In this document: positions 38,956-47,195 of the stretch, piece by piece
Position numbering within the stretch: the stretch's first letter is position 1
Layout of the letters: each line of letters begins with the position of its first letter
DNA from: Rhizobium sp. LC145
GTDB taxonomy: Bacteria; Pseudomonadota; Alphaproteobacteria; Rhizobiales; Rhizobiaceae
Assembly (NCBI RefSeq): GCF_001005825.1
Contig: NZ_LBHV01000002.1
Coordinates: 124,001-188,000 of the forward strand
Direction: 5' to 3'
DNA length: 64,000 nucleotides
Notes under the pieces: model-generated
What the model saw: the letters and a program-made list of their open reading frames with translations, nothing else
What the model was told of the DNA's origin: nothing
The model's database searches: none
Position numbers and translations under genes: made by a program

Positions 38956-38970
38956 TGAAACAGAGTTTCA
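38956..38970. promoter_or_regulatory. Second IclR-type operator upstream of the binding-protein gene
   Basis: TGAAAC-AGA-GTTTCA is a perfect 6-3-6 inverted repeat in the 81-base gap before the solute-binding protein gene. It has the same design and outer TG..CA bases as TGGAAC-TTA-GTTCCA at 35179-35193, giving a shared TGRAAC-N3-GTTYCA pattern. It probably controls an internal promoter for the transporter genes. Confidence 0.55.
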
Positions 38971-38993
38971 TCGTCTTTCATTGGGAGGAAGGA

Positions 38994-40271
38994 ATGAACG
39001 CAATTCGCAAACTGCTCCGCGCCACGGTAATCTTGGGTGTCGCCATCTCTGGCGCAGCCCACGCGGCCGATACCAGCTTCATGGGCTATAGCTATGCCGA
39101 GGAATCGGCAAAGCCTTCCGTTGAGAAAATCCTCAAGGGTTTCACGGAAAAGACCAAATTATCGGTGGAGCCGATCGGCTCCGCCTGGGGCGACATGCAG
39201 AAGAATCTCTTCCTGCGCGCCCGCTCCAAGACGCTGCCGGACGTCGTGCAGATTTCCGAGCGCTGGTTGCCGACCTTCAGCAATCTGCCGGGTCTGGTCG
39301 ATTACAACGAGGTGTTCGGCAAGGAATATCTGGCCAAGACCTATGCGCCCGATGCGCTTGCCATGGGTCAATTGGATGGCAAGCAGCTTGCGCTGCCGTT
39401 GATGTCCGGTTCGATCGGCATGGTCGCCAATACGGGCGTCCTCAAGAACGCCGGCATCGAGAAGGTTCCGGCAACGATCGAGGAATTCCAGACCGCTCTC
39501 GCTGCCGTGCGAGACAAGGTTCCTAATTCCGTTCCCTATGCGATGGCAACCAAAAACCCGAATTCCATTCTGCTCGACTTCATGATCTGGAACTGGACCT
39601 TCGGCGGCCATATCATCGATGCCAAGGGCAAGGTCGTCGTCGACTCGGATGCGGGCCGCAAGGCGCTCGCCTTCATGGTCGGCCTGATGAAGGATCGCCT
39701 TTCCGCGCCGGAAATCGATCGTCCGGACGCCCGTCGCCTGATGGGCCAGAACGCGGCTGCCTTCTATATCGACGCGCCGCAGTCGCGTGCCTTCCTGCGC
39801 AGCTTCTCCGGCCAGGGCAAGGATTTCGACAAGAATGTGCAGCCGATGGGCGTGCCGGTTCAAAATGCCGGCGACGAACCCAAGTCGATCCAGTGGGGCC
39901 ATATGATCATCTCGTTCGCCCAGAGCGATCCGGCGAACAAGGATGATGCCAATATGCAGTTCGTCGCCTATCTGGCCGACAATGCCGTGCAGACGCAGTT
40001 CCCGGTCGAGCAGAGCGCGTTGCCTGGTACTGTCGATGCCCGCAAGGCTCCCGGCATTGCCGACGATGCCTACCTGAGCGACTGGGCGAAGTTCAACAAG
40101 TCTCCAGTCATGAACGAGGTCGGCATCTGGCCGGACGGCGCCGAGCTTACCCAGATCCTCGGCGAAGAGGTACAGGCGGCACTTCTCGACCAGAAATCGG
40201 CTGACGACGCCATCGCCTCCATGGGCAAGCGGATGGCGGCGGTCATGAGCAAGGCGGGCTACAGCCAGTAA
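38994..40271 (+). CDS. ABC transporter solute-binding protein, family 1
   Basis: 425 residues from the ATG at 38994 (GGAGGAAGGA upstream). A signal peptide ends near AAHA-ADTS. The fold matches carbohydrate-uptake-1 binding proteins: RARSKTLPDVVQISERWLP, LDGKQLALPLMSGSIGMVANTGVL, FMIWNWTFGGHIID and NAAAFYIDAPQSRAF. It should capture the sugar or sugar acid degraded by the neighbouring enzymes in the periplasm. A possible internal operator lies just upstream and a hairpin follows the stop codon. Confidence 0.88.
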   Translation: MNAIRKLLRATVILGVAISGAAHAADTSFMGYSYAEESAKPSVEKILKGFTEKTKLSVEPIGSAWGDMQKNLFLRARSKTLPDVVQISERWLPTFSNLPGLVDYNEVFGKEYLAKTYAPDALAMGQLDGKQLALPLMSGSIGMVANTGVLKNAGIEKVPATIEEFQTALAAVRDKVPNSVPYAMATKNPNSILLDFMIWNWTFGGHIIDAKGKVVVDSDAGRKALAFMVGLMKDRLSAPEIDRPDARRLMGQNAAAFYIDAPQSRAFLRSFSGQGKDFDKNVQPMGVPVQNAGDEPKSIQWGHMIISFAQSDPANKDDANMQFVAYLADNAVQTQFPVEQSALPGTVDARKAPGIADDAYLSDWAKFNKSPVMNEVGIWPDGAELTQILGEEVQAALLDQKSADDAIASMGKRMAAVMSKAGYSQ

Positions 40272-40283
40272 GCCGGAGCTTAT

Positions 40284-40312
40284 CCGATGCCGCGCCCCAA
40301 CCGCGGCGTCGG
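40284..40312 (+). repeat. Intercistronic hairpin after the solute-binding protein gene
   Basis: CCGATGCCGCG (40284-40294) and CGCGGCGTCGG (40302-40312) form an 11-bp stem with one G-U pair and a seven-base loop, between the binding-protein gene and the first permease. No U-tract follows. The position matches the 3'-protective hairpins after malE-like genes. Confidence 0.6.
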
Positions 40313-40348
40313 ACAATTGAATTTCCAACTTGGCAGGCGACCGATCCC

Positions 40349-41278
40349 ATGACGAATTTAGAGATGACAGGCGGCTTCCGGGTGTCTCCCCTGACACGCC
40401 GAGGCGGGCTGAAAGGCGTTGAACGCCGTGTCGGCATGCTGATGCTGCTGCCGGCACTGGCCGCCTTCTCGATCGTTATCGTATATCCCTTCGCGCAGGC
40501 GCTCGGCCTGTCGCTGTTCGAATATACGCTGCAGAATTTCGAACCGACTTTCATTGGGTTCGATAATTTCCGCACCATCATGTCGAGCCCCGAAGTGCTC
40601 GACAGCTTCATCGTCACGGTGATCTATGTCGGCTGCGCCACAGCCGGCACGGTGGTGCTCGGTCTCGGCTGGGCCCTGATCCTCAATCAACCTTTTCGCG
40701 GACGCGGCGCGATCCGATCGCTTTCGCTTTTGCCCTGGGTGGTGCCGAGCACCGTCAGCGCCTTCATCTGGGGCTGGATCTTCAACAGCCGCTATGGCGT
40801 TCTCAACGCCCTGCTTCTGGAAATGAACCTGATCGACGTGCCGCAGGCCTGGCTTTCCACGCCCAATGGCGCGCTAGCAGCGGTCGTGCTAACCCGCATC
40901 TGGCGCTCGATCCCGCTGTTCATGGCCTTTTTCCTGGCGGGCTTGCAGAACCTCGACAGGGAGCAGATCGATGCCGCGCGTGTGGATGGCGCCGGCAACT
41001 TCGCCATTCTGCGCGATCATATCATTCCGCATCTTCGTCCGGTCCTGCTGGTCGTGGTCGTACTGGGGGTCATCGGCGGTCTGCAGGATTTCGATACGAT
41101 CTTCGCGCTGACGGGTGGCGGCCCGGTTCGGGCAACCTCCGTCCTCTCGATCGAGGTTTATCGCCGCGCCTTCGAACAATGGGATATCGGCATGGCCTCG
41201 GCAATCGGCGTGCTTTGGGTCGCAACGCTTCTGCCACCCGCCTACTTCTATCTCCGAATGCTGGTAAAGGGGCGCTGA
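40349..41278 (+). CDS. ABC sugar importer permease 1 (MalF type)
   Basis: 309 residues, six hydrophobic segments, starting MTNLEMTGGFRVSP with a cytoplasmic lead before the first helix. The family coupling-helix (EAA) motif is visible as EQIDAARVDGAGNFAILRDHIIPHLRP. ALTGGGPVRATSVLSIEVYRRAF is the usual late periplasmic block of MalF-like proteins. It forms a heterodimer with the next gene product, whose ATG follows one base after this stop. Confidence 0.9.
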   Translation: MTNLEMTGGFRVSPLTRRGGLKGVERRVGMLMLLPALAAFSIVIVYPFAQALGLSLFEYTLQNFEPTFIGFDNFRTIMSSPEVLDSFIVTVIYVGCATAGTVVLGLGWALILNQPFRGRGAIRSLSLLPWVVPSTVSAFIWGWIFNSRYGVLNALLLEMNLIDVPQAWLSTPNGALAAVVLTRIWRSIPLFMAFFLAGLQNLDREQIDAARVDGAGNFAILRDHIIPHLRPVLLVVVVLGVIGGLQDFDTIFALTGGGPVRATSVLSIEVYRRAFEQWDIGMASAIGVLWVATLLPPAYFYLRMLVKGR

Positions 41279-41279
41279 G

Positions 41280-42116
41280 ATGTTCGATCTTTCCAGCCGT
41301 ACCGCCAAGGTCGTCTTCTTCGGAACGATGTGCCTGATCGGCTTCTATATGTTCTTCCCGCTCTACTGGATGATCACGTCCTCCCTGAAGGACAATGCCG
41401 AACTCTACCGCGTGGTGCCGACGCTCTACCCGCATGAGATCACGCTCAAGAATTACTGGACGGCGATTTCGGAGAGCAAGCTTCTGACCTATCTCACCAA
41501 CAGCCTGATCACCTCCGGGTCGAGCGCGCTGCTGAACACGATCCTGGCCCTCTATGCCGGCTTCAGCTTCGCCAAATATCGCTACTTCGGACGCCAGCCA
41601 GTCATGCTGTTCATGCTGTCCGCGCAGATGTTTCCCTTCGGCCTGCTCCTGATCAGCCTCTATCCGTTGATGACGGAAGTCGGCCTCCTGGATACGCGTC
41701 TGGGGCTGATCCTCAGCTATATCGTTTTCGCGCTGCCGGTCGCGACCTACATGCTCTACAGCTATTTCAGTCAGGTTCCGGACGAGTTGATCGATGCCGC
41801 GCGTGCCGATGGCGCTTCGGATTTCCGGATCTTCCACACGATCGTCATCCCGATCTCCATCCCGCCGATCGTCACCGTGTTCCTCTATTCCTTCATGTGG
41901 TCCTGGAATGATCTTCTCTATTCGATGACCGTCATCGTCTCGGACGAAAAACGCACGATCGGGCCGGGACTTCTCTTGACCTATCTCAACGAACTCAATG
42001 CCGACTGGGGCGGCGCGATGGCGGCTTCTCTGCTCGTCTCCGCGCCGATCGTTGCGGCCTTCATGTTTCTCCAACGTTACTTCATTCAGGGCGTCACTGC
42101 CGGAGCTGTTAAATGA
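41280..42116 (+). CDS. ABC sugar importer permease 2 (MalG type)
   Basis: 278 residues with six hydrophobic segments. The EAA motif is DELIDAARADGASDFRIFHTIVIPISIP, preceded by the MalG-like FGLLLISLYPLM and LPVATYMLYSYF. It follows permease 1 with TGAGATG and overlaps the downstream aldolase-family gene by four bases (ATGA), so the genes are translationally coupled. Confidence 0.9.
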   Translation: MFDLSSRTAKVVFFGTMCLIGFYMFFPLYWMITSSLKDNAELYRVVPTLYPHEITLKNYWTAISESKLLTYLTNSLITSGSSALLNTILALYAGFSFAKYRYFGRQPVMLFMLSAQMFPFGLLLISLYPLMTEVGLLDTRLGLILSYIVFALPVATYMLYSYFSQVPDELIDAARADGASDFRIFHTIVIPISIPPIVTVFLYSFMWSWNDLLYSMTVIVSDEKRTIGPGLLLTYLNELNADWGGAMAASLLVSAPIVAAFMFLQRYFIQGVTAGAVK

Positions 42117-43024
42117 CCAGAACCCTAGCCGGAGCTTTTCCCGTTCTCCCCACGCCCTTCCGCGACGATGGCTCGATCGATGAGGCCGATTTCCTGTCGA
42201 TCATAGACTTTGCGCTGGAGAGCAAGGTGGACGGCGTCGTCTATCCGGGTGTGGCAAGCGAGGTGGATACGCTGACACCTGAGGAGCGCAGACGGCAAGT
42301 CGAACTATTGGCTGAACGGGTCGGCGGGCGCATTCCGATCATCCTCGGCGCCAGCGATCCGGACCCGAAGGCGGCGGCAAAGCACGTGGCGCAGGCAGCG
42401 GAGATCGGGGCAGGGGCAGCCATGGTGATGGCACCCTTGTCGCTCGGCAACGACATTGCCGCGCAGACGGACTATTTCCGGCAAGTCGCCGCCAATGCCG
42501 GCGTACCGATCATGCTGCAGAATCAGCCGAAGCCGATCGGTGCTGGGTTGACCCCGGAGGAGGTGGCGGCGGTTGCCAATGCTGTGCCGGAAATCCGCTA
42601 CGTTAAGGAGGAGACGGCTCCTTGCGGTCAGCACCTGACCCGTATCAAGGCAGCCGCCAACGGTTCGGTCGAGGCGATCTTCGGCGGCGCCGGGGGGCGC
42701 TACGTCACCGACGAACTGGCGCGCGGCGCAGCCGGTACCATGCCGGCTGCCGAGCTTGCCGATATTCATGCCCAGATGATCCATGCCTGGCAGAAAGGCG
42801 ATGCCGCCACCACGCGCAGGCTCTACAACGTTTCGCTCCCGCTTCTGAACTTCCAGGCGATTTTCCGCATGCATATGACCAAGGAAGTTCTGCGCCGCCG
42901 AGGCGTCATCAAAAACACATTCGTACGCGGCAAAGGCCCGAAGTTCGACGAGGGCGACCGCAAGGAGCTGGCACTGCTTCTGGCGGAGGCCGATTTGCCT
43001 TATACCAATCACAAGCCGAACTGA
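42113..43024 (+). CDS. DapA-family lyase/aldolase lacking the usual tyrosine
   Basis: 303 residues in the dihydrodipicolinate synthase/N-acetylneuraminate lyase superfamily. The Schiff-base lysine is Lys165 in RYVKEE. Where most members have the catalytic YN(V/R)P, this protein reads LQNQP (Gln136), and the GTTGE loop is GVASE. It therefore may not use the standard proton relay. In this locus it most likely cleaves or dehydrates a 2-keto-3-deoxy sugar acid. It overlaps the permease gene and precedes a second enolase-superfamily enzyme by 10 bases. Confidence 0.8.
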   Translation: MTRTLAGAFPVLPTPFRDDGSIDEADFLSIIDFALESKVDGVVYPGVASEVDTLTPEERRRQVELLAERVGGRIPIILGASDPDPKAAAKHVAQAAEIGAGAAMVMAPLSLGNDIAAQTDYFRQVAANAGVPIMLQNQPKPIGAGLTPEEVAAVANAVPEIRYVKEETAPCGQHLTRIKAAANGSVEAIFGGAGGRYVTDELARGAAGTMPAAELADIHAQMIHAWQKGDAATTRRLYNVSLPLLNFQAIFRMHMTKEVLRRRGVIKNTFVRGKGPKFDEGDRKELALLLAEADLPYTNHKPN

Positions 43025-43034
43025 GCCGGGACCC

Positions 43035-44216
43035 ATGCCCAAAAACGTCGTCGATGCGATCGTCTCGGTGGAGACCTTCATCATCTCCATTCCGCGCGAG
43101 GTGCCCTATCTCGGACCGCTCAAGGAAGGAGAGGCGATCAACGAGCGCGGCTACCTGATCCGCAAGGGCAACCGTACCATCTATCCCTCGACCGACATGA
43201 CACTGTTGATCAAAGCAACCGGCGAGAGCGGCAAAATCGGCTGGGGTGAGTGCTACGGCATCGTGGCTCCCGAGGCCACCAAAGCGATTATCGATGATGT
43301 ACTCGGTCCGGTCATCATCGGCCGCGATCCGGGCGATGCAGCGGTCATCCACGAGGATCTTTACGACCTGATGCGGGTGCGTGGCTTCTTCGGCGGCTAT
43401 TACCTCGATGCGCTGGCAGGCGTCGATATTGCGCTTTGGGATCTCGCCGGCAAGAATCTCGGCGTGCCTGTCTCGACGCTCCTCGGCGGGCGGCGGCATG
43501 ACACGATCCGCGCCTATGTTTCGGGTCTGCCGAAGGCGACATTGAAAGAGCGCTGCGATCTTGCCGCCTATTGGGTCGGCAAAGGCTACAAGGGCATCAA
43601 GTTCGCAGCTGTCGTGTCCGAGGAGGATATCGTCAAGGAGATGGCGGCGTTGCGGGAGGCCGTCGGCCCGGATATCGACTTGATGGTCGACCTGCACTGG
43701 AAGTTCGAGGCAGGCGAGGCGGTCCGCATCATCCGGCGGCTCGAACCCTATAATCTCTATTTCGCGGAAGCGCCGGTGCAGCCGGAGAACCTCGAGGGCC
43801 AGGCGCGGGTGGCGGCCGGCATCGGTGTGCCCTTAGCGCTCGGCGAGGAATTACGCACAACCTACGAATACCGTCCGCGTTTCGAGGCGCGCGCCATGAG
43901 CATCGTCCAGCCGGAAATGGGCCACACAGGCATTACCGAGTTCATCCGTATCGGTCAGATGGCGCAAGCCTTTCACATGAACATCATGCCGCATGCCTCG
44001 ATCAGCGTCGGCATCTTCATGGCGGCGAGCCTCCAAGCCGCGTCCGCGCTGCAGAACGTGCCTTACCACGAGTACCAGCATTCGATCTTCGACCGGAACC
44101 TCACCTATACCAAGGGCGACATGGCTTCGGGCGAGGGGACCTATGTCGTCCCGACCGGCGCGGGCCTGGGGGTCGAGCCGAAGGAAGAGGTGTTCAAGTT
44201 TGCCATTCGCCGCTAG
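43035..44216 (+). CDS. Enolase-superfamily dehydratase, mandelate racemase type
   Basis: 393 residues. Metal ligands Asp219 (MVDLHW), Glu245 (FAEAPVQPE) and Glu271 (GEELRT) and a late His320 in MPHASISVG are visible. Lys189 is in GIKFAA, where the second lysine of the common KxK is alanine. The His near 320 and the DxH at 219-221 point to the mandelate racemase subgroup, which includes many sugar-acid dehydratases. It is distinct from the dehydratase at 33973-35124, so the locus carries two. It ends the operon. Confidence 0.83.
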   Translation: MPKNVVDAIVSVETFIISIPREVPYLGPLKEGEAINERGYLIRKGNRTIYPSTDMTLLIKATGESGKIGWGECYGIVAPEATKAIIDDVLGPVIIGRDPGDAAVIHEDLYDLMRVRGFFGGYYLDALAGVDIALWDLAGKNLGVPVSTLLGGRRHDTIRAYVSGLPKATLKERCDLAAYWVGKGYKGIKFAAVVSEEDIVKEMAALREAVGPDIDLMVDLHWKFEAGEAVRIIRRLEPYNLYFAEAPVQPENLEGQARVAAGIGVPLALGEELRTTYEYRPRFEARAMSIVQPEMGHTGITEFIRIGQMAQAFHMNIMPHASISVGIFMAASLQAASALQNVPYHEYQHSIFDRNLTYTKGDMASGEGTYVVPTGAGLGVEPKEEVFKFAIRR

Positions 44217-44255
44217 CCGCAAGGACAGCGGTTGTTTAAGGAAAACGGATCTTGC

Positions 44256-45338
44256 CTACTTACTGAGGCTTAGTAGATCCAATTCGACGAGCGCTCGCCG
44301 GACGACGGCATCGGGCTGGTCCCGCGCGATAAGAGTAGCCGCACGCTTTGCGTGCTCCGCAAGCAGATGGTGGGCGGGATCGGCAGCCTGTGCATAGATG
44401 TGTTGGGGCTTGAGACCGGAGGCACGCAACCGCCGCACGTAATAGAGTTGGCTGTAGAAAGGTACGGTCCGATCCTCCGGATCGGAAATGACATATATGC
44501 GCGGCGACGGCTCGGTTTTGATCCGATCAATTTCCTCTACGGGATCGTAAAAGGCCTCGACATCATAGAGAAAGCGGCCCGGAATATCCCGCCGGTTCTC
44601 CCAAAATGCCGCTACCTGCTTTACCGAGGCAAGCGGTGAGGACATGACAGCCGCGTGAAGATCGGCGCGTTTGTTGAGAAGTGCGGCGACAATCTGGCCG
44701 CCGGCAGAGTGGCCTGTCAGGACAAAGGAAGATACACCATATCTTTCCTTGAGACGGTCCATCGCTGCATTCATGAGATCGATTTCGCGGCTATGGCGCC
44801 GCTGATTGTGGTCTCCTGAAGATCCGTAAATCCCCGGACGCGCCAGGAAGATGGTTGGCGTACCGGCTTCTGTCGACCACTGGGCCATCTCGTCTGTGAT
44901 GACCGCCGGAGAGCGGTCGGCATAAGAGGAGCCCACATATCGCTCCCCCTTAGGGGTACGCAGCATGACATCGCCGCTGAAATACACAAGAACCAGGGGG
45001 GTACCATTCGATGAAAAGCCGTGTCCGTAATATCTGATACACTCGCCTTTGCCATCCACTTCGATCCACATGCCATCGGGAACTTGCGCGCATTGGTCTG
45101 GCGAGCTCACCGCTCCATACAGTACCTCTTCCGCGTCAAAGGGCTCGCTTCCAACTGGTACGGAAAGCTGCTTCGGTGCTGACTGCTCAAACGGGCCGAG
45201 CCGGGGCTGATCGGCCAGGGTTATACTCGCCGGGCTCGGGATGCCGAAAAATAGGAACAAATACTTGATCACCTGCCAGCGCAGCAGTCGCCAGCAATAG
45301 TTGATAAATAGCTTTAACGCGTTCCTTACGCCGCGCAT
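44256..45338 (-). CDS. Alpha/beta hydrolase with N-terminal membrane anchor
   Basis: 360 residues from the ATG at 45338, whose A is the last base of the Mur ligase stop (TGATG); an ATG at 45353 is also possible. A hydrophobic stretch near 24-40 (WQVIKYLFLFFGIPSPASI) is a likely signal anchor, so the domain would lie in the periplasm. The nucleophile is in GHSAGG at about 209-214, and an acidic residue (SDPEDRTVPF) and His (DPAHHLLAEH) follow. An esterase or amidase/peptidase-like role is possible. Coupling to the MurF-like gene suggests they act on the same product. Confidence 0.75.
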   Translation of the reverse strand: MRGVRNALKLFINYCWRLLRWQVIKYLFLFFGIPSPASITLADQPRLGPFEQSAPKQLSVPVGSEPFDAEEVLYGAVSSPDQCAQVPDGMWIEVDGKGECIRYYGHGFSSNGTPLVLVYFSGDVMLRTPKGERYVGSSYADRSPAVITDEMAQWSTEAGTPTIFLARPGIYGSSGDHNQRRHSREIDLMNAAMDRLKERYGVSSFVLTGHSAGGQIVAALLNKRADLHAAVMSSPLASVKQVAAFWENRRDIPGRFLYDVEAFYDPVEEIDRIKTEPSPRIYVISDPEDRTVPFYSQLYYVRRLRASGLKPQHIYAQAADPAHHLLAEHAKRAATLIARDQPDAVVRRALVELDLLSLSK

Positions 45339-46855
45339 CAGATTTGCCGGCACCGAACAGGAGTTTCACCGGTCTCGTCCCGTGTTCGGTTTGCGTCCTG
45401 CTTCAAGGAGGCAACCAGTTTGTGCATCTCGGTGCTGTGGGAACCTTTGAACAGAAGAGTATCTCCGCAGCTCACGCCACTGGTGAGTTTCATGCGAAGG
45501 TCATCGAGCGATGTGGTTAAATAGCCTTGGCGGTGTGAGGGAAGGGCATGAAAGAAGTCTTCGTATAATTTTCCGATGCAGTAAAAACGGTCGATGTCGA
45601 GCCGTTTGACAAGCAGGGCGAGGTCTGAATGGTATTTGGGTGCGCCTGGACCGAGTTCAGCCATCTCGCCGAGAACCGCAATCTTGCGCCCCTGTGTGAT
45701 CCGTGAGGCCAGATTTTCCAGTGCAGCGGCCATCGAGCCGGGATTGGCATTGTATGCATCGTCAATGACGGCTACGCGTCGTCCGGCGAGAACGATCTCA
45801 AACTCCTCGCCGCGGCCAGGAAGAGGAGAGAAGCATTCCAGCTGCTTCACCGCCGGTTCGATGGGCAGCCCGAGCGCACTCACGGCTGCAAGCACGGCAA
45901 GGCCGTTCAAGGCCATGTGCTTGCCCGCGGCCGCCATCCGATATTCGATCTTCTTTCCGGCGATAGATGCCAGCGCACGTTGATCAGCCGTATCGTATTC
46001 GAGCAGCTGAAAAGCGCTTTCCCGTGTGGTCCCGTAATGAACGACCTTCTGGTTTCTTGCCACCGCGGCCGAATGAACCGTCTCCCATTCCAGCATATCC
46101 CGATTGAGAACGGCAACGCCGCCTGGAGCCATCCCGGAAAATATCGCGCTTTTGGTCAGCGCGATGTCTTTCAAGGTGCTGTTCTCTCCCAGATGAGCGG
46201 GCAAGATGTTGGTGACCAGCGACAGATGCGGACGCGCCAGTCTTGAGCTTTGTCCCATGCGTCCAATTGCCAGCTCCAATACGACAAAGCGGGTTTGCCT
46301 AGGCATCGAAGCCAGGTTCCAGGCCACCCCGTGAGGCAAGTTTGCGCTATGGGAAGAGCTTGGCGTGTCTTCCCAGATAGATAAAACGTGAGCCAACATC
46401 GCGACTGTCGTTGTCTTGCCTGCGCTTCCGGTAACCGCCAGCACGGTGCTGGTCATCTGATCACGTGCATGTCGGCCCATCCCCAGAATAGCTTCATCGG
46501 TGTCGCGGACCTGCAGCACCGGCAAATCTGGCAAGCCTTGATCTGGGATCTGTGCGGCAATCACCGCCGCAGGCGGCGGCTTCAATCCAACAAGAGTATG
46601 CAGTGGAATGCCTCTTCCTGCGTCCCCCGGAGGGCGAAGAACGGCAAGATGGCCATGTCTCATTGTTGACGCATGGATGCACAGCCCGCTTGCAGACCAG
46701 CCCGCCGGCGGCGCTGCCAACCACGTGCCTTTGGTTGCCTCCACCACCTCTTCGGCCGTCCAGTGGGCGTCAGAAATAGTCCGCTCACCATGAAAAGTTT
46801 TGAATTTCGGGGCAGCCATTTCCCCAGCATCCATGCCTGGAAGGTTTTTCTTCAT
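45338..46855 (-). CDS. MurF-like Mur ligase family protein (ATP-dependent amide ligase)
   Basis: 505 residues with GGAGG just before the ATG. The three Mur domains are recognisable: an N-terminal UDP-substrate-like domain, a central ATPase with P-loop GSAGKTTT (143-150), the carbamylated-lysine position Lys235 in ALTKSAIF, and a C-terminal domain with DDAYNANPGSM (365-375) and KGSHSTEM. These are MurF hallmarks, but the gene is far from a dcw cluster and the usual VLELGM and ITNIG motifs are altered to VLELAI and VTNIL. It should form an amide bond with an unknown acceptor. The type I secretion genes are divergent from it. Confidence 0.85.
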   Translation of the reverse strand: MKKNLPGMDAGEMAAPKFKTFHGERTISDAHWTAEEVVEATKGTWLAAPPAGWSASGLCIHASTMRHGHLAVLRPPGDAGRGIPLHTLVGLKPPPAAVIAAQIPDQGLPDLPVLQVRDTDEAILGMGRHARDQMTSTVLAVTGSAGKTTTVAMLAHVLSIWEDTPSSSHSANLPHGVAWNLASMPRQTRFVVLELAIGRMGQSSRLARPHLSLVTNILPAHLGENSTLKDIALTKSAIFSGMAPGGVAVLNRDMLEWETVHSAAVARNQKVVHYGTTRESAFQLLEYDTADQRALASIAGKKIEYRMAAAGKHMALNGLAVLAAVSALGLPIEPAVKQLECFSPLPGRGEEFEIVLAGRRVAVIDDAYNANPGSMAAALENLASRITQGRKIAVLGEMAELGPGAPKYHSDLALLVKRLDIDRFYCIGKLYEDFFHALPSHRQGYLTTSLDDLRMKLTSGVSCGDTLLFKGSHSTEMHKLVASLKQDANRTRDETGETPVRCRQI

Positions 46856-47195
46856 CGAACCTCCGGTCTCATGAGCATTGCTCGGCGTTTTGATATTATT
46901 CTAGGGTGAGCTTCACCGAAGTCCATTTCGAGGCACGCTCCGGACACGATGAGTGTGGCAATCTACTAATGAGACGTTAACACATGTCCCGGCTGGCGCT
47001 CGACAGCCCTCAATCGATCATTCAACCGTTGGGGTGTGATGCCGGTAGATATCTCGTTTGATGTCCCATGCTAAGCTTTTGCGGAAATTAACGAATCACC
47101 TATAGTGCAACATACAGGTGTTTAGGATTTTTCCTGCCAGCCATTGGTGTCGCGTGGGCCGGTTGCAGATTTGCTCTCCGGTTCATGGAGCCCAG
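46856..47195. other. Divergent intergenic region of the Mur ligase and TolC-like genes
   Basis: 340 bases without a gene. A good plus-strand promoter candidate is listed at 47079-47106. No clear minus-strand promoter or operator was picked out. Confidence 0.45.
47079..47106 (+). promoter_or_regulatory. Candidate promoter of the TolC-like gene
   Basis: TTGCGG (47079-47084) and TATAGT (47101-47106) are separated by 16 bases. Transcription would start near 47113, about 80 bases before the ATG at 47196. Confidence 0.45.
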
